This document shows, in pieces, positions 41,665 to 51,599 of a DNA stretch of 64,000 bases (its first letter is position 1; every line of letters begins with the position of its first letter). The position numbers were made by a program, and so were the translations under genes. Source of the DNA: Comamonas flocculans (GTDB lineage: Bacteria > Pseudomonadota > Gammaproteobacteria > Burkholderiales > Burkholderiaceae_C); NCBI RefSeq assembly GCF_007954405.1, contig NZ_CP042344.1, forward strand, positions 2,046,001 through 2,110,000. The letters run 5' to 3'. The notes beneath the pieces were generated by a model. The model was not told the origin of the DNA, made no database searches, and saw only the letters and a list, made by a program, of their open reading frames with translations.

Positions 41665-43412
41665 GCCGGCGCCGCGTCAACTACGCCTCCAGCCCGCTGC
41701 TGGCCGCGCGCACCCCGGTGTGGCGCAGCAAGTTCGTGGTCGCGCTCGTGGCCTTCGGCTTTCTCACGCTGGCGGTGCGCGCGACCTACGTGCAGGTCAT
41801 TCACAGCGACTTCTTCAAGCGCCAGGGCGAGGTGCGCTTCGTGCGCACGCTGGAGCTGCCCGCGCACCGCGGCCGCCTGCTGGATCGCAACGGCCTGATC
41901 CTCGCTTCCAGCGTGCCGGCCGCCAGCATCTGGGCCATTCCCGAGGACGTGGAAGACCAGCAGCCCACGGTGCGCCAGCGCTTGAAGGAAGCGGCGCGCC
42001 TCATGGACATGCCGCTGGAGCGACTCACGGCGCGCCTGGCCGACGAGGACAAGACCTTCGTCTGGCTCAAGCGCCAGCTCGACTGGGACGTGGGCCAGAA
42101 GATCATGGCGCTGGGCATCAAGGGCCTGTACCTGCGCAAGGAGTACAAGCGCGAATACCCCGAGGGCGAGTCGGTGGCCCACGTGGTGGGTTTCACCAAC
42201 GTCGAGGACCACGGCCAGGAGGGCATGGAGCTCGCGTTCGACGACGAACTGGCGGGCAAGCCCGGTTCGCTGCGCGTGATCAAGGATGGGCGCGGGCGCG
42301 TGGTGGAGGGCGTGGGCACCGAAACCCCGCCGGTGGACGGGCGCGACATCCAGCTGTCGGTGGACAGCAAGATCCAGTTCTTCGCCTACCAGAAGCTGCG
42401 CGACACCGTGATCGCGCACAAGGCCAAGGCCGGCAGCGTGGTGGTGCTCGACGCGCACACCGGCGAGGTGCTGGCGCTGGCCAATTACCCCAGCTACGAC
42501 CCGAGCGACCGGCGCCACCTCACCGGCGAGCAGCTGCGCAACCGCGCGCTGACCGACACCTTCGAGCCCGGCTCGACCATGAAGCCCATCACCATAGGGA
42601 TGGCGCTGGAGCTTGGGCGGGTCAGACACGACACCATCATCGACACCTCGCCGGGGCGCTATGCGCTGGGCAAGTTCACCATTTCGGACACGCACAACTA
42701 CGGCGCGCTCACCGTGGACGGGGTGATTCAGAAGTCCAGCAACATCGGCGCGCTCAAGGTCGCCCAGCGCATGACGGCGCAGGAGATGTGGACGGTGCAC
42801 ACCGCCCTGGGCTACGGGCAAAGGCCCGAGCTCGCCTTCCCCGGCGCGGCCAGCGGGCGCCTGCGGCCCTGGAAGAGCTGGAAGCCGGTGGAGCAGGCCA
42901 CCATGGCCTACGGCTATGGGCTCTCGGCATCGCTGTTCCAGATGGCGCGCTCCTACACCGTGTTTGCCAACGACGGCGTGGTCATCCCGGCGACCATGCT
43001 CAGGCGCAGCGAGGCGCCCGTCGGCACGCGGGTGTTCTCCCCGGCCAATGCGCGGCTGGTGCGCCACATGCTGTGGCTGGCGGCCGGGCCGGGCGGCACG
43101 GGCCAGAAGGCGCAAACCATGGGCTACTCCATAGGCGGCAAGTCGGGCACCGCACGCAAGCAGGTGGGCAAGACCTATGCCGCCGGCAAGTACCGTGCAT
43201 GGTTCACCGGCATGGCCCCCATCGACCAGCCGCGCATCATCGTGGGTGTGATGATCGACGAGCCCTCGGCCGGCGTGTACTACGGCGGCGCGGTCTCGGG
43301 CCCGGTGTTCAGCGAGGTAGTGCAGCAGACCCTGCGCCTGATGGGCGTGGCGCCCGACCTGGCGGTCAAGCCGCTCATCGTCTCCAACCCGATCGAGGAG
43401 CCGCTGCTGTGA
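41661..43412 (+). CDS. ftsI: Septal peptidoglycan transpeptidase FtsI (PBP3)
   Basis: A 583-residue class B penicillin-binding protein. A membrane anchor at about residues 24-42 and a pedestal domain (RGRLLDRNGLILASSVPAAS) precede the transpeptidase. Motifs are visible: SxxK in EPGSTMKPITIG near residue 306, SxN in KSSNIGALK near 360, and KSGT in GGKSGTARK near 494. It cross-links septal peptidoglycan with FtsW. Overlaps of 4 nt link it to ftsL and murE. Confidence 0.95.
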   Translation: MSRRRVNYASSPLLAARTPVWRSKFVVALVAFGFLTLAVRATYVQVIHSDFFKRQGEVRFVRTLELPAHRGRLLDRNGLILASSVPAASIWAIPEDVEDQQPTVRQRLKEAARLMDMPLERLTARLADEDKTFVWLKRQLDWDVGQKIMALGIKGLYLRKEYKREYPEGESVAHVVGFTNVEDHGQEGMELAFDDELAGKPGSLRVIKDGRGRVVEGVGTETPPVDGRDIQLSVDSKIQFFAYQKLRDTVIAHKAKAGSVVVLDAHTGEVLALANYPSYDPSDRRHLTGEQLRNRALTDTFEPGSTMKPITIGMALELGRVRHDTIIDTSPGRYALGKFTISDTHNYGALTVDGVIQKSSNIGALKVAQRMTAQEMWTVHTALGYGQRPELAFPGAASGRLRPWKSWKPVEQATMAYGYGLSASLFQMARSYTVFANDGVVIPATMLRRSEAPVGTRVFSPANARLVRHMLWLAAGPGGTGQKAQTMGYSIGGKSGTARKQVGKTYAAGKYRAWFTGMAPIDQPRIIVGVMIDEPSAGVYYGGAVSGPVFSEVVQQTLRLMGVAPDLAVKPLIVSNPIEEPLL

Positions 43413-46294
43413 GCGCGACCGTGCCTGGCACCGTGGAGCAGACGCTGGCCTTCCTGCGCGCGCGGGTGGGCGGCAGGCTGCGCGCCGACAGCCGCAAGGT
43501 GGCGCCCGGCGACGGCTTTCTCGCCTGGAACAGCGCGCCGGAGGCGGCATGGGCGCACGCCCGGGACGCACTCGCGCGCGGCGCCGGTGCCTGCGTGCTG
43601 GACGCGGCCACGGTCGTACCCGAGGCCAATGCGCCCCGGGTTGTGCGCTGCCCCGACCTGAAGGCGCGGGCCGGCGCCATCGCCAGCGCCTGGCTGGGCG
43701 AGCCCAGCGCGCAGATGCGCGTGCTGGCGGTGACCGGAACCAACGGCAAGACCAGCACGGCCTGGTGGCTGGCGCAGGCTGTTGAAAAACTTGCAAAAAA
43801 GGAGCTGATTGCGCTTGGTGGGTGCGGGTTTGTGGGCACTTTGGGTGTGGGAATGCTGCCCCGGCTCGCGCGCACCGGTCTGACCACCCCCGACCCCGTT
43901 GTGCTGCAGCAGGCGCTGGCGGACCTGCTGGGCGCGGGTCTGCGTGCCTGCGCGATCGAGGCGTCGTCCATAGGCATCGTCGAGCAGCGCCTGGGGGGCA
44001 CGCGCATCGACACCGCGATCTTCACCAATTTCACCCAGGACCACCTGGACTACCACGGCAGCATGGCGGCCTACTGGCAGGCCAAGCGTGCCCTGTTCGA
44101 CTGGCCGGGCCTGCGCGCAGCCGTGGTCAACGTGGACGACGCGCACGGCGCGCGCCTGCATGCCGAGCTTGCGCCGCGGGCGCTGGACCTGTGGAGCGTG
44201 GCCGTCGCCGTGCCCGCGCGCCTGCGCGCCGAAAACCTGTGCCATGCGCCCGAGGGTCTGAGCTTCGACGTGGTCGAGGGCGGCCAGTGCGCCAGCCTGG
44301 CCACGCGTCTGGTGGGCGACTACAACGTGGCCAACCTGCTGGGCGTGATTGCCACTTTGCGCTCGCTTGGCGTGCCGCTGGCGGCTGCCTGCGCGGCCTG
44401 CGCCGATCTGGTGCCGGTGCCCGGACGCATGCAGCAGGTGGCGCTCGCCGGCCAGCCGCTGGCCGTGGTGGACTACGCGCACACGCCCGATGCGCTCGCC
44501 CAGGCGCTTGCGGCGCTGCGCCCGCTGGCACGCCAGCGCGGCGGGCGGCTGTGGTGCGTGTTCGGCTGCGGCGGGGACCGCGATGCCGGCAAGCGCCCCT
44601 TGATGGGCGCCGCCGCGCAGGCCGGTGCCGAGCGCTGCGTGCTCACCAGCGACAACCCGCGCAGCGAGGCGCCGGGGGCCATCATCGCCCAGGTGCTGAC
44701 CGGCATGCGCGCGGCGGCGGACGCGGTTCAGGTCGAAGCCGACCGCGCGCTTGCGATTGCCCAGGCCCTGGCGCAGGCGGATGCGCGCGACGTGGTGCTG
44801 ATCGCCGGCAAGGGCCATGAGGATTACCAGGAAGCGGCCGGGGTGCGCCACCCTTTTTCCGACGCCGAGCACGCACGGGCCGCACTGCGGCGCCGCGCGG
44901 GCGCGCCGGCCCCGATGTGCACGCTGGCACAGGCGCATGCGCTGCTGCAGGCCCGCGTGCCGGCGGCGCGCCTCGTGGGCGACGGCGCCACGCCCCTGAT
45001 GCGTGTGCACAGCGACAGCCGCAGCCTGCAGCCGGGCGACCTGTTCGTCGCGCTCAAGGGCGAGCGCTTCGATGCGCATGACTTTCTGCCCCAGGCGCGC
45101 GCCGCCGGTGCGGCCGGGGCGCTGGCGGAGCACGGGCTTGAAGCCGCTGGCCTGCCCGGCATCACCGTGCCCGACACGCTGCAGGCCCTGGGCGCGCTGG
45201 CCACGGCCTGGCGCGCGCAGCATGCGCTGGCGCTGGTGGCGGTGACCGGCAGCAACGGCAAGACCACGGTCACCCAGATGGTGGCGGCCATCCTTCGGGC
45301 CTGGCTGGGCGACGCCGCCCTGGCCACGCGCGGCAACTTGAACAACGCCATCGGCGTGCCGCTGACGCTGCTGGGGCTGCGCCCCGCACACCGCGCCGCG
45401 GTGGTCGAGCTGGGCATGAACCATCCGGGCGAGATCGCCGCGCTGGCCGCCATGGCCCAGCCCACGGTGGCGCTGGTGAACAACGCCCAGCGCGAGCACC
45501 AGGAATTCATGCACGGCGTGCAGGCGGTGGCACGTGAAAACGGTGCGGTGCTGCAGGCGCTGCCCGCCGACGGCGTGGCCGTCTTTCCGCATGCCGACGA
45601 ATACAGCCCGCTGTGGCATGACCTGGCTGGCCAGCGGCGCGTCGTCACCTTCGGTGACGGTGCCGCGGCCGACGTGCATTGCACGCAGGCGCAGTGGCAG
45701 GACGGCGCGTGGCAGCTGGCGGTGCGCACGCCCGCGGGCGATTTTGCAACGCGCTTGTCGATTGCCGGGCGGCACAACGTGCGCAATGCCCTGGCGGCGG
45801 CGGCCTGTGCTCTGGCCGCCGGTGCCCCGTTGCAGGTGCTGGCGCAGGGACTGACGCAATTTCGCCCGGTCAGCGGCCGCTCGCGGGCGTTTGCGCTGCA
45901 GCGGCGCGGACACCGCCTGAGCGTGGTGGACGACAGCTACAACGCCAACCCGGACTCGGTGCTCGCCGCCATCGACGTGCTGGCGAGCTTGCCCGCGCCG
46001 CGCCTGCTGGTGCTGGGCGACATGGGCGAGGTCGGCAGCCAGGGGCCACAGTTCCATGCCGAGGCAGGCAGCTATGCGCGTGCCCAGGGCGTGGAGCAGC
46101 TGCTTGCGCTGGGCGAGCTCTCCCGGCACACGGCGCAGGCCTTTGGTGAGGGTGCCCGGCATTTCGACGATGCGCCGGCGCTCATCGCCAGGCTGCTCGA
46201 ATGTCTGCCGCAGACGGCCAGCGTGCTGGTCAAGGGCTCGCGTTTCATGCGCATGGAGCGCGTGGTGCGGGCCATCGAGGAGGGCGGCGCATGA
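43409..46294 (+). CDS. murEF: MurE-MurF fusion ligase
   Basis: One uninterrupted 961-residue frame carries two Mur ligases. Residues 1 to about 500 are MurE: P-loop [13 protein letters not shown] near residue 110 and the meso-diaminopimelate-selecting SDNPRSE near 415. Residues about 502-961 are MurF, joining as [19 protein letters not shown], with P-loop [14 protein letters not shown] near 611. No stop codon or frame change occurs at the junction. Together they add meso-DAP and then D-Ala-D-Ala to UDP-MurNAc-dipeptide. MurE-MurF chimeras are known from Bordetella and relatives. In the MurE part, [16 protein letters not shown] between the P-loop helix and GTLG is an insertion matching the palindromic repeat. 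Confidence 0.95.
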   Translation: MSATVPGTVEQTLAFLRARVGGRLRADSRKVAPGDGFLAWNSAPEAAWAHARDALARGAGACVLDAATVVPEANAPRVVRCPDLKARAGAIASAWLGEPSAQMRVLAVTGTNGKTSTAWWLAQAVEKLAKKELIALGGCGFVGTLGVGMLPRLARTGLTTPDPVVLQQALADLLGAGLRACAIEASSIGIVEQRLGGTRIDTAIFTNFTQDHLDYHGSMAAYWQAKRALFDWPGLRAAVVNVDDAHGARLHAELAPRALDLWSVAVAVPARLRAENLCHAPEGLSFDVVEGGQCASLATRLVGDYNVANLLGVIATLRSLGVPLAAACAACADLVPVPGRMQQVALAGQPLAVVDYAHTPDALAQALAALRPLARQRGGRLWCVFGCGGDRDAGKRPLMGAAAQAGAERCVLTSDNPRSEAPGAIIAQVLTGMRAAADAVQVEADRALAIAQALAQADARDVVLIAGKGHEDYQEAAGVRHPFSDAEHARAALRRRAGAPAPMCTLAQAHALLQARVPAARLVGDGATPLMRVHSDSRSLQPGDLFVALKGERFDAHDFLPQARAAGAAGALAEHGLEAAGLPGITVPDTLQALGALATAWRAQHALALVAVTGSNGKTTVTQMVAAILRAWLGDAALATRGNLNNAIGVPLTLLGLRPAHRAAVVELGMNHPGEIAALAAMAQPTVALVNNAQREHQEFMHGVQAVARENGAVLQALPADGVAVFPHADEYSPLWHDLAGQRRVVTFGDGAAADVHCTQAQWQDGAWQLAVRTPAGDFATRLSIAGRHNVRNALAAAACALAAGAPLQVLAQGLTQFRPVSGRSRAFALQRRGHRLSVVDDSYNANPDSVLAAIDVLASLPAPRLLVLGDMGEVGSQGPQFHAEAGSYARAQGVEQLLALGELSRHTAQAFGEGARHFDDAPALIARLLECLPQTASVLVKGSRFMRMERVVRAIEEGGA
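43794..43845 (+). repeat. Palindromic repeat remnant within murE
   Basis: AAAAAAGGAGCTGATTGCGC followed by TTGGTGGGTGCGGGTTTGTGGGC parallels the AGCTG-N-GCGCTTGATGG core of the intergenic copies. It is read in frame as an extra loop. Confidence 0.4.
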
Positions 46295-47469
46295 TCCTGT
46301 GGCTCAGCCAGTGGCTGCAGGGCCTGTCGCCCGAGTTCGGCTTCCTGCGCGTGTTCCAGTACCTGACGCTGCGCGCACTGATGGCGGCGATGACGGCGCT
46401 AGTGATCGGCCTGGTGGCGGGCCCGCGCGTGATCCGCATGCTCACCGCGCTCAAGATCGGTCAGCCGGTGCGCGGCTATGCCATGCAGTCGCACCTGGTC
46501 AAGAGCGGCACGCCGACCATGGGCGGGGTGCTGATCCTGCTGGGCATCACGGTTTCCACCCTGCTGTGGTTCGATCTGTCCAACCGTTTCGTCTGGATCG
46601 TGCTGGCCGTCACCCTGGGCATGGGCGCGGTCGGCTGGGTGGACGACTGGCGCAAGGTGGTGAACAAGGACCCCGAAGGCATGCGCTCGGGGCAGAAGTA
46701 CCTGCTGCAGTCGCTCATCGGCCTGTTTGCCGCGCTCTACCTGGTGTTCAGCATCTCGGGCGACTCCAACGTGCGGGTGTTCGAGCTCTTCCTCACCTGG
46801 GTGCAGTCGGGCTTTTCGCTGGATCTTCCGCCCAAGGCGGGGCTGCTCGTGCCCTTCTTCAAGGAGGTGAGCTATCCGCTGGGCGTGCTGGGCTTCGTCA
46901 TCCTCACCTACCTGGTGATCGTGGGGGCGAGCAACGCGGTCAACCTCACCGACGGCCTGGATGGCCTGGCCATCATGCCCGTGATCATGGTGGGCTCGGC
47001 CCTGGGCATCTTTGCCTACGTGACGGGCAATGCGGTCTATGCGCGCTACCTGCTGTTTCCGCACATTCCGGGCTCGGGCGAGCTGCTGGTGTTCTGCGCG
47101 GCCATGGCGGGGGCGGGCCTGGCCTTCCTGTGGTTCAACACCCATCCGGCGCAGATCTTCATGGGCGACGTGGGGGCGCTGGCCCTGGGCGGGGCGCTGG
47201 GCACGATAGCGGTGATCGTGCGCCAGGAAATCGTGCTCGCGATCATGGGCGGCATCTTCGTCGTCGAGGCCATCTCGGTGATGGCGCAGGTCACCTGGTT
47301 CAAGTACACCAAGCGCCGCTACGGCGAGGGGCGGCGCATCCTGAAGATGGCGCCGCTGCACCACCATTTCGAAAAGAGCGGCTGGAAGGAGACGCAGGTG
47401 GTGGTGCGCTTCTGGATCATCACCATGCTGCTGTGCCTCGTGGGCCTGGCCACGCTGAAACTGCGATGA
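46291..47469 (+). CDS. mraY: Phospho-MurNAc-pentapeptide transferase MraY
   Basis: A 392-residue, ten-helix membrane enzyme that makes lipid I from UDP-MurNAc-pentapeptide and undecaprenyl phosphate. Catalytic motifs are [22 protein letters not shown] (Asp pair), [10 protein letters not shown] and [13 protein letters not shown] (the HHH loop). It overlaps both neighbours by 4 nt. Confidence 0.96.
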   Translation: MILWLSQWLQGLSPEFGFLRVFQYLTLRALMAAMTALVIGLVAGPRVIRMLTALKIGQPVRGYAMQSHLVKSGTPTMGGVLILLGITVSTLLWFDLSNRFVWIVLAVTLGMGAVGWVDDWRKVVNKDPEGMRSGQKYLLQSLIGLFAALYLVFSISGDSNVRVFELFLTWVQSGFSLDLPPKAGLLVPFFKEVSYPLGVLGFVILTYLVIVGASNAVNLTDGLDGLAIMPVIMVGSALGIFAYVTGNAVYARYLLFPHIPGSGELLVFCAAMAGAGLAFLWFNTHPAQIFMGDVGALALGGALGTIAVIVRQEIVLAIMGGIFVVEAISVMAQVTWFKYTKRRYGEGRRILKMAPLHHHFEKSGWKETQVVVRFWIITMLLCLVGLATLKLR

Positions 47470-49181
47470 ACGAGCCACTGCCCACCCACAGTCCCGCGCC
47501 GGCCGAGGCGCCGCCATCGAAAGCGGCCGAGGCCGCCGAGTACGTGGCGCGCCTGTTTGCCGAGGTGCAGCAGGGCGAACTGGCGGCTGGCGCCGCGCCC
47601 GCCGCCGAGGCCGGGCCGGCCGTGCAAGAGGCGGCCTTGCAGGCCGACCCACTCGCCGTGGGCGATGGCTGGCAACCCCTGGCCGGCCAGCGCGTGCTGG
47701 TGCTGGGCCTGGGCGATTCGGGCCTGGCGATGGCGCGCTGGTGCGCCGCGCGCGGCGCCCAGGTGACCGTGGCCGACACGCGTGCGGCGCCGCCGCACCT
47801 GGCCGAGCTGCAAGCCGAGCTGCCGCAGGTCGCCTTCACCGGCGGTGCCTTCACGCCGGCCCTGGTTCAAGGCATCACCATGCTGGCGCGCTCGCCCGGC
47901 CTGCGCCCCGGCGAGATTGCCGAACTTGGCCAGGCGGCCCGGGAAGCCGGTGCGCGCGTGGTGGGCGAGCTGGACCTGTACGCCGATGCGCTGCGCCTGC
48001 TCAAGGCGCAGTTCGGCTACGCGCCCGCGGTGCTGGCGGTCACCGGCACCAACGGCAAGACCACGGTGACCTCGCTCACCGGCAAACTGGTGGCGCAGGC
48101 CGGGCGCAGCGTGGCGGTGGCGGGCAACATCGGCCCGACCCTGCTCGATACCCTGCAGCAGCACCTGCGGGCCGCGAGCCTGCCCGAGGTCTGGGTGCTG
48201 GAGCTTTCGAGCTTCCAGCTCGATGGCGTGCAGGACTTCGAGCCCACCGCCGCGACGGTGCTCAACCTGAGCCAGGACCACCTGGACTGGCACGCCAGCA
48301 TGCAGGCCTATGCCGACGCCAAGGCGCGCATCTTCGGCACGCAGGCGCTGATGGTGCTCAACCGCGAAGACCCGCTGGTGATGCAGATGCTGCCCCCGCC
48401 GGTGCCGGTCAAGCTGCGCGGGCCCCGGCAGCGCCCGCATCTGAGCTTTGGCACCGACCTGCCGCGTGCGCCGGGCGACTTCGGCATGGAAACCGCCCAT
48501 GGCATCGCCTGGCTGGTGCATGCCCTGAACGAGCAAGACACCGGCCGGCGCGGGGCCGGCGCGCAGGACGTGAGCCTGCAGCGCCTCATGCCCGTCGATG
48601 CCTTGCGCATCCACGGTCGGCACAACGCCAGCAACGCGCTGGCGGCGCTGGCCCTTGCGCAGGCGGCCGGCTGTGCGCTGGGGCCCCTGCTGCATGCGCT
48701 GCGCGAATACCGGGGCGAGCCGCACCGGGTGGAGTCGCTTGCCGTGGTCGATGGCGTGGAGTATTTCGACGACAGCAAGGGCACGAACGTGGGCGCCACC
48801 GTGGCGGCCCTCGATGGCCTGGGGGTTGATCGCCGTCTGGTGGTGATTCTGGGTGGCGACGGCAAGGGGCAGGACTTCTCGCCGCTGGCCCGGCCCGTGG
48901 CGCGCCATGCGCGTGCGGTGGTGCTGATCGGGCGTGATGGCCCGCGCATCGCGCAGGTGCTGGCTTCCTGTGGCGTGCCGCTGGTCGAAGCCGCCACGCT
49001 GGAGCAGGCGGTCGTGCAGGCGGCCCGCGCGGCGCACTCGGGCGACGCGGTGCTGCTCTCGCCCGCCTGTGCCAGTCTGGACATGTTCGACAACTACAAG
49101 CACCGCGCCCGCGTCTTCGGCGAGGCAGTGCGGGAGCTGGCCGCAGCTGGCGGCGTGGCGGCCGCGGGAGGCGGCGCATGA
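47466..49181 (+). CDS. murD: UDP-MurNAc-L-Ala-D-Glu ligase MurD with N-terminal extension
   Basis: A 571-residue Mur ligase that adds D-Glu. The usual N-terminal domain begins only at [17 protein letters not shown] near residue 74. It is preceded by about 70 residues of Ala/Glu/Pro-rich sequence with a helical core ([23 protein letters not shown]). The P-loop [15 protein letters not shown] lies near residue 192, and a Gln/Arg-rich insertion ([14 protein letters not shown]) near 355 adds further length over the ~440-residue E. coli enzyme. ATG 47466 overlaps mraY, which supports the long start. Confidence 0.94.
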   Translation: MNEPLPTHSPAPAEAPPSKAAEAAEYVARLFAEVQQGELAAGAAPAAEAGPAVQEAALQADPLAVGDGWQPLAGQRVLVLGLGDSGLAMARWCAARGAQVTVADTRAAPPHLAELQAELPQVAFTGGAFTPALVQGITMLARSPGLRPGEIAELGQAAREAGARVVGELDLYADALRLLKAQFGYAPAVLAVTGTNGKTTVTSLTGKLVAQAGRSVAVAGNIGPTLLDTLQQHLRAASLPEVWVLELSSFQLDGVQDFEPTAATVLNLSQDHLDWHASMQAYADAKARIFGTQALMVLNREDPLVMQMLPPPVPVKLRGPRQRPHLSFGTDLPRAPGDFGMETAHGIAWLVHALNEQDTGRRGAGAQDVSLQRLMPVDALRIHGRHNASNALAALALAQAAGCALGPLLHALREYRGEPHRVESLAVVDGVEYFDDSKGTNVGATVAALDGLGVDRRLVVILGGDGKGQDFSPLARPVARHARAVVLIGRDGPRIAQVLASCGVPLVEAATLEQAVVQAARAAHSGDAVLLSPACASLDMFDNYKHRARVFGEAVRELAAAGGVAAAGGGA

Positions 49182-50449
49182 CGGCCACGTTCAAGCCCGG
49201 GCTGTGGCAGCGCTGGCTGGGCCGGCGCGCCGCCGAGCCGCGCGAAAGCGTGGACCAGCTGCCGGTGCGCATCGGCGGCATGGAGCTGCGCCGCACCGCC
49301 GCGGTGCCTGCGCGGGTGCTGGGCTTTGACGAGTCGCTGCTCTGGGTGGTGGTGCTGCTGCTGGCCTTCAGCGTGGTGATGGTCTATTCCGCCTCGATCG
49401 CGATGCAGGACAACCCGCGCTTCGGCCACGTCAGCGCCACCACCTTCGTGCTGCGCCACCTGTCGGCCATCGCCGTCGGCTTCGTCGCGGCGCTGCTCGC
49501 GTTCCAGGTGTCGATGGACGCCTGGGAGCGTATTGCGCCCTGGCTGTTCATCGCATCGATTGCCAGTCTGGTCGTGGTGCTGATCCCGCATGTGGGCGTG
49601 ATGGTCAACGGCGCGCGGCGCTGGCTCAGCCTCGGGGTAATGAACTTCCAGCCCTCGGAGCTGGCCAAGTTCGCGGTGCTGATCTACGCCGCCGGCTACA
49701 TGGTGCGCCGCCTGGAGGTCAAGGAGCGCTTTTTCCGCGCGGTGCTGCCCATGGCCGCGGCGGTGGCCATCGTCGGCGGCCTGCTGCTGGCCGAGCCGGA
49801 CATGGGCGCCTTCATGGTGATCGCGGTGATCGCCATGGGCATCCTGTTCCTGGGCGGGGTGAACGCGCGCATGTTCTTTCTGATCGCGCTCATCCTGGTG
49901 GCGGCGTTCGCGCTGATGATCTGGTCTTCGCCCTGGCGGCGCGAGCGCATCTTCGCCTACCTCGACCCGTTCAGCGAGGACCATGCGCTGGGCAAGGGCT
50001 ACCAGCTCTCGCATGCGCTGATCGCGATTGGCCGCGGCGAGATCTTCGGCGTCGGCCTGGGCGCCAGCGTGGAAAAGCTCAGCTGGCTGCCCGAGGCGCA
50101 TACCGACTTCCTGCTTGCGGTGATCGGCGAGGAGCTGGGCCTCGTGGGCGTGCTCACGCTCATCGTCGCCTTTCTCTGGCTCACGCGGCGCATCATGCTG
50201 ATCGGCCGCCAGGCGATCGCGCTGGACCGCGTGTTCTCCGGCCTCGTGGCCGAGGGCGTGGCGGTGTGGATAGGCTTTCAGGCCTTCATCAACGTGGGCG
50301 TGAACCTGGGCGCACTGCCCACCAAGGGGCTGACGCTGCCCCTGATGAGCTATGGCGGCTCGGCCATCCTGATGAACCTGGTGGCGCTCGCCGTCGTCCT
50401 CAGGGTGGACTATGAAAACAAACTTCTCATGCGCGGAGGCCGCGTATGA
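49178..50449 (+). CDS. ftsW: Septal peptidoglycan glycosyltransferase FtsW
   Basis: A 423-residue SEDS-family polymerase with ten helices after a cytoplasmic leader of about 50 residues. Family stretches are [41 protein letters not shown] and [25 protein letters not shown] sequence near residue 385. It pairs with FtsI. The last codons and TGA lie in a hairpin and inside the first copy of a 17-bp direct repeat, and the TGA overlaps the ATG of a 29-codon mini-ORF. Confidence 0.95.
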   Translation: MTATFKPGLWQRWLGRRAAEPRESVDQLPVRIGGMELRRTAAVPARVLGFDESLLWVVVLLLAFSVVMVYSASIAMQDNPRFGHVSATTFVLRHLSAIAVGFVAALLAFQVSMDAWERIAPWLFIASIASLVVVLIPHVGVMVNGARRWLSLGVMNFQPSELAKFAVLIYAAGYMVRRLEVKERFFRAVLPMAAAVAIVGGLLLAEPDMGAFMVIAVIAMGILFLGGVNARMFFLIALILVAAFALMIWSSPWRRERIFAYLDPFSEDHALGKGYQLSHALIAIGRGEIFGVGLGASVEKLSWLPEAHTDFLLAVIGEELGLVGVLTLIVAFLWLTRRIMLIGRQAIALDRVFSGLVAEGVAVWIGFQAFINVGVNLGALPTKGLTLPLMSYGGSAILMNLVALAVVLRVDYENKLLMRGGRV

Positions 50450-50463
50450 GAAGCTTGTTTCAT
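50412..50463 (+). repeat. Inverted repeat spanning the ftsW stop codon
   Basis: Arms ATGAAAACAAACTTCTCAT (50412-50430) and ATGAGAAGCTTGTTTCAT (50446-50463) pair with one bulge and one mismatch around a 15-nt loop that contains GGAGG. The hairpin would expose or hide the ribosome-binding site of the mini-ORF. Confidence 0.7.
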
Positions 50464-50529
50464 CAAAACAAATTGCATGCTGCGCGTCAGCGCGGCAAGG
50501 CGCGTAGCGCCGTCATGCGCGGAGGCCGC
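50427..50529 (+). repeat. 17-bp direct repeats flanking the ftsW-murG junction
   Basis: TCATGCGCGGAGGCCGC occurs at 50427-50443 and again at 50513-50529, 86 bp apart. The two copies carry the GGAGG preceding the mini-ORF and murG respectively. This looks like an insertion or duplication that preserved both Shine-Dalgarno sequences. Confidence 0.75.
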
Positions 50530-50535
50530 ACATGA
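50446..50535 (+). CDS. 29-codon mini-ORF between ftsW and murG
   Basis: ATG at 50446 overlaps the ftsW TGA (ATGA). The frame runs 29 sense codons to a TGA at 50533-50535 that overlaps the murG ATG (ATGA). GGAGG lies 7 nt upstream of its ATG. The peptide is basic (starts [15 protein letters not shown], ends MRGGRT) and its tail copies the end of FtsW. It would bridge translational coupling from ftsW to murG. Whether the peptide itself has a function is unknown. Confidence 0.5.
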   Translation: MRSLFHQNKLHAARQRGKARSAVMRGGRT

Positions 50536-51599
50536 CCGCCCCCGGGACCGCTCTCGTCATGGCCGGAGGCACCGGCGGGCACATCTTTCCGGCCCTCGCC
50601 CTGGCGCAGGAGCTGCGCGCGCGCGGCTGGCGCGTGCACTGGCTGGGCACGCCGGGCAGCATGGAGGCGCGCATCGTGCCGGCCGAGGGCTTTGCGCTCG
50701 AGACCATCGATTTTTCCGGTGTGCGCGGCAAGGGCGTGGTGGCGCTGGCCCTGCTGCCGCTCAGGCTGCTCAGGGCCTTCTGGCAGGCGCTGGTCGTGGT
50801 GCGCCGCGTCCAGCCCGGCGTGGTCGTGGGCTTTGGCGGCTATGTGAGCTTTCCCGGCGGCATGATGGCGGTGCTGGCGGGCAAGCCGCTGGTGCTGCAC
50901 GAACAGAATTCCGTCGCCGGCCTGGCCAACAAGGTGCTGGCCGGTGTGGCCGAGCGCATCTTCACCGCCTTCCCCGGCGTGTTTCGCAAGGGCCAGTGGG
51001 TGGGCAACCCGCTGCGCGCCGCCTTCACCGCCCAACCCGGACCGCAGGAGCGCTTTGCCGGGCGCAGCGGCCCCTTGCGGCTGCTGGTGGTGGGCGGCAG
51101 CCTGGGCGCGCGCGCACTCAATGAGGTAGTGCCCAAGGCGCTGGCCCTGATCGCGCCCGAGCGCCGCCCCGTCGTCACCCACCAGAGCGGCGACAAGCAG
51201 CTCGACGCCTTGCGCGCCCACTATGAAGCTGCCGGCGTGCAAGGCCGCTTGCTGCCCTTCATTGACGACATGGCGCAGGCCTTTGCCGATGCCGACGTGG
51301 TGGTCTGTCGCGCCGGCGCCAGCACCGTCGCCGAGATCGCCGCCGTGGGCTGCGCCGCGCTCTTCGTGCCCTTCCCGTTCGCGGTCGACGACCACCAGAC
51401 GGCCAATGCGCGCTTTCTGGTGGATGCGGGTGCGGCCTGGCTGGTGCAGCAGGCCGACCTCACGCCCGAGGGACTGGCCGAAATGATAGAAAAATGGGAG
51501 CGCCCAGCGCTTGTGCACAAAGCGCTGGAAGCCAAAAAAATGCAGAAGATTCAGGCCGTGCGCGAGATGGCTGCCGCCTGCGAGGAGCTGGCCGCATGA
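50532..51599 (+). CDS. murG: Lipid II-forming GlcNAc transferase MurG
   Basis: A 355-residue GT28 glycosyltransferase on the inner face of the membrane that converts lipid I to lipid II. It shows [17 protein letters not shown] at the N-terminus, [24 protein letters not shown], and the UDP-GlcNAc site [15 protein letters not shown]. The C-terminal helix ([20 protein letters not shown]) is encoded by a segment matching the palindromic repeat. GGAGG lies 6 nt before ATG 50532. Confidence 0.95.
   Translation: MTAPGTALVMAGGTGGHIFPALALAQELRARGWRVHWLGTPGSMEARIVPAEGFALETIDFSGVRGKGVVALALLPLRLLRAFWQALVVVRRVQPGVVVGFGGYVSFPGGMMAVLAGKPLVLHEQNSVAGLANKVLAGVAERIFTAFPGVFRKGQWVGNPLRAAFTAQPGPQERFAGRSGPLRLLVVGGSLGARALNEVVPKALALIAPERRPVVTHQSGDKQLDALRAHYEAAGVQGRLLPFIDDMAQAFADADVVVCRAGASTVAEIAAVGCAALFVPFPFAVDDHQTANARFLVDAGAAWLVQQADLTPEGLAEMIEKWERPALVHKALEAKKMQKIQAVREMAAACEELAA
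51491..51540 (+). repeat. Palindromic repeat within the 3' end of murG
   Basis: CCAGCGCTT-GTGCAC-AAAGCGCTGG forms a strong stem, flanked by AAAATGGGAG and GAAGCCAAAAAAA as in intergenic copies. It is translated in frame into the MurG C-terminal helix. Confidence 0.55.

Noticed and set aside
44880..44930. Possible missed stop codon separating murE and murF
   Set aside because: The frame is continuous with normal codon use on both sides, and MurE-MurF fusions are established in related Burkholderiales, so a true fusion is more likely than an error.
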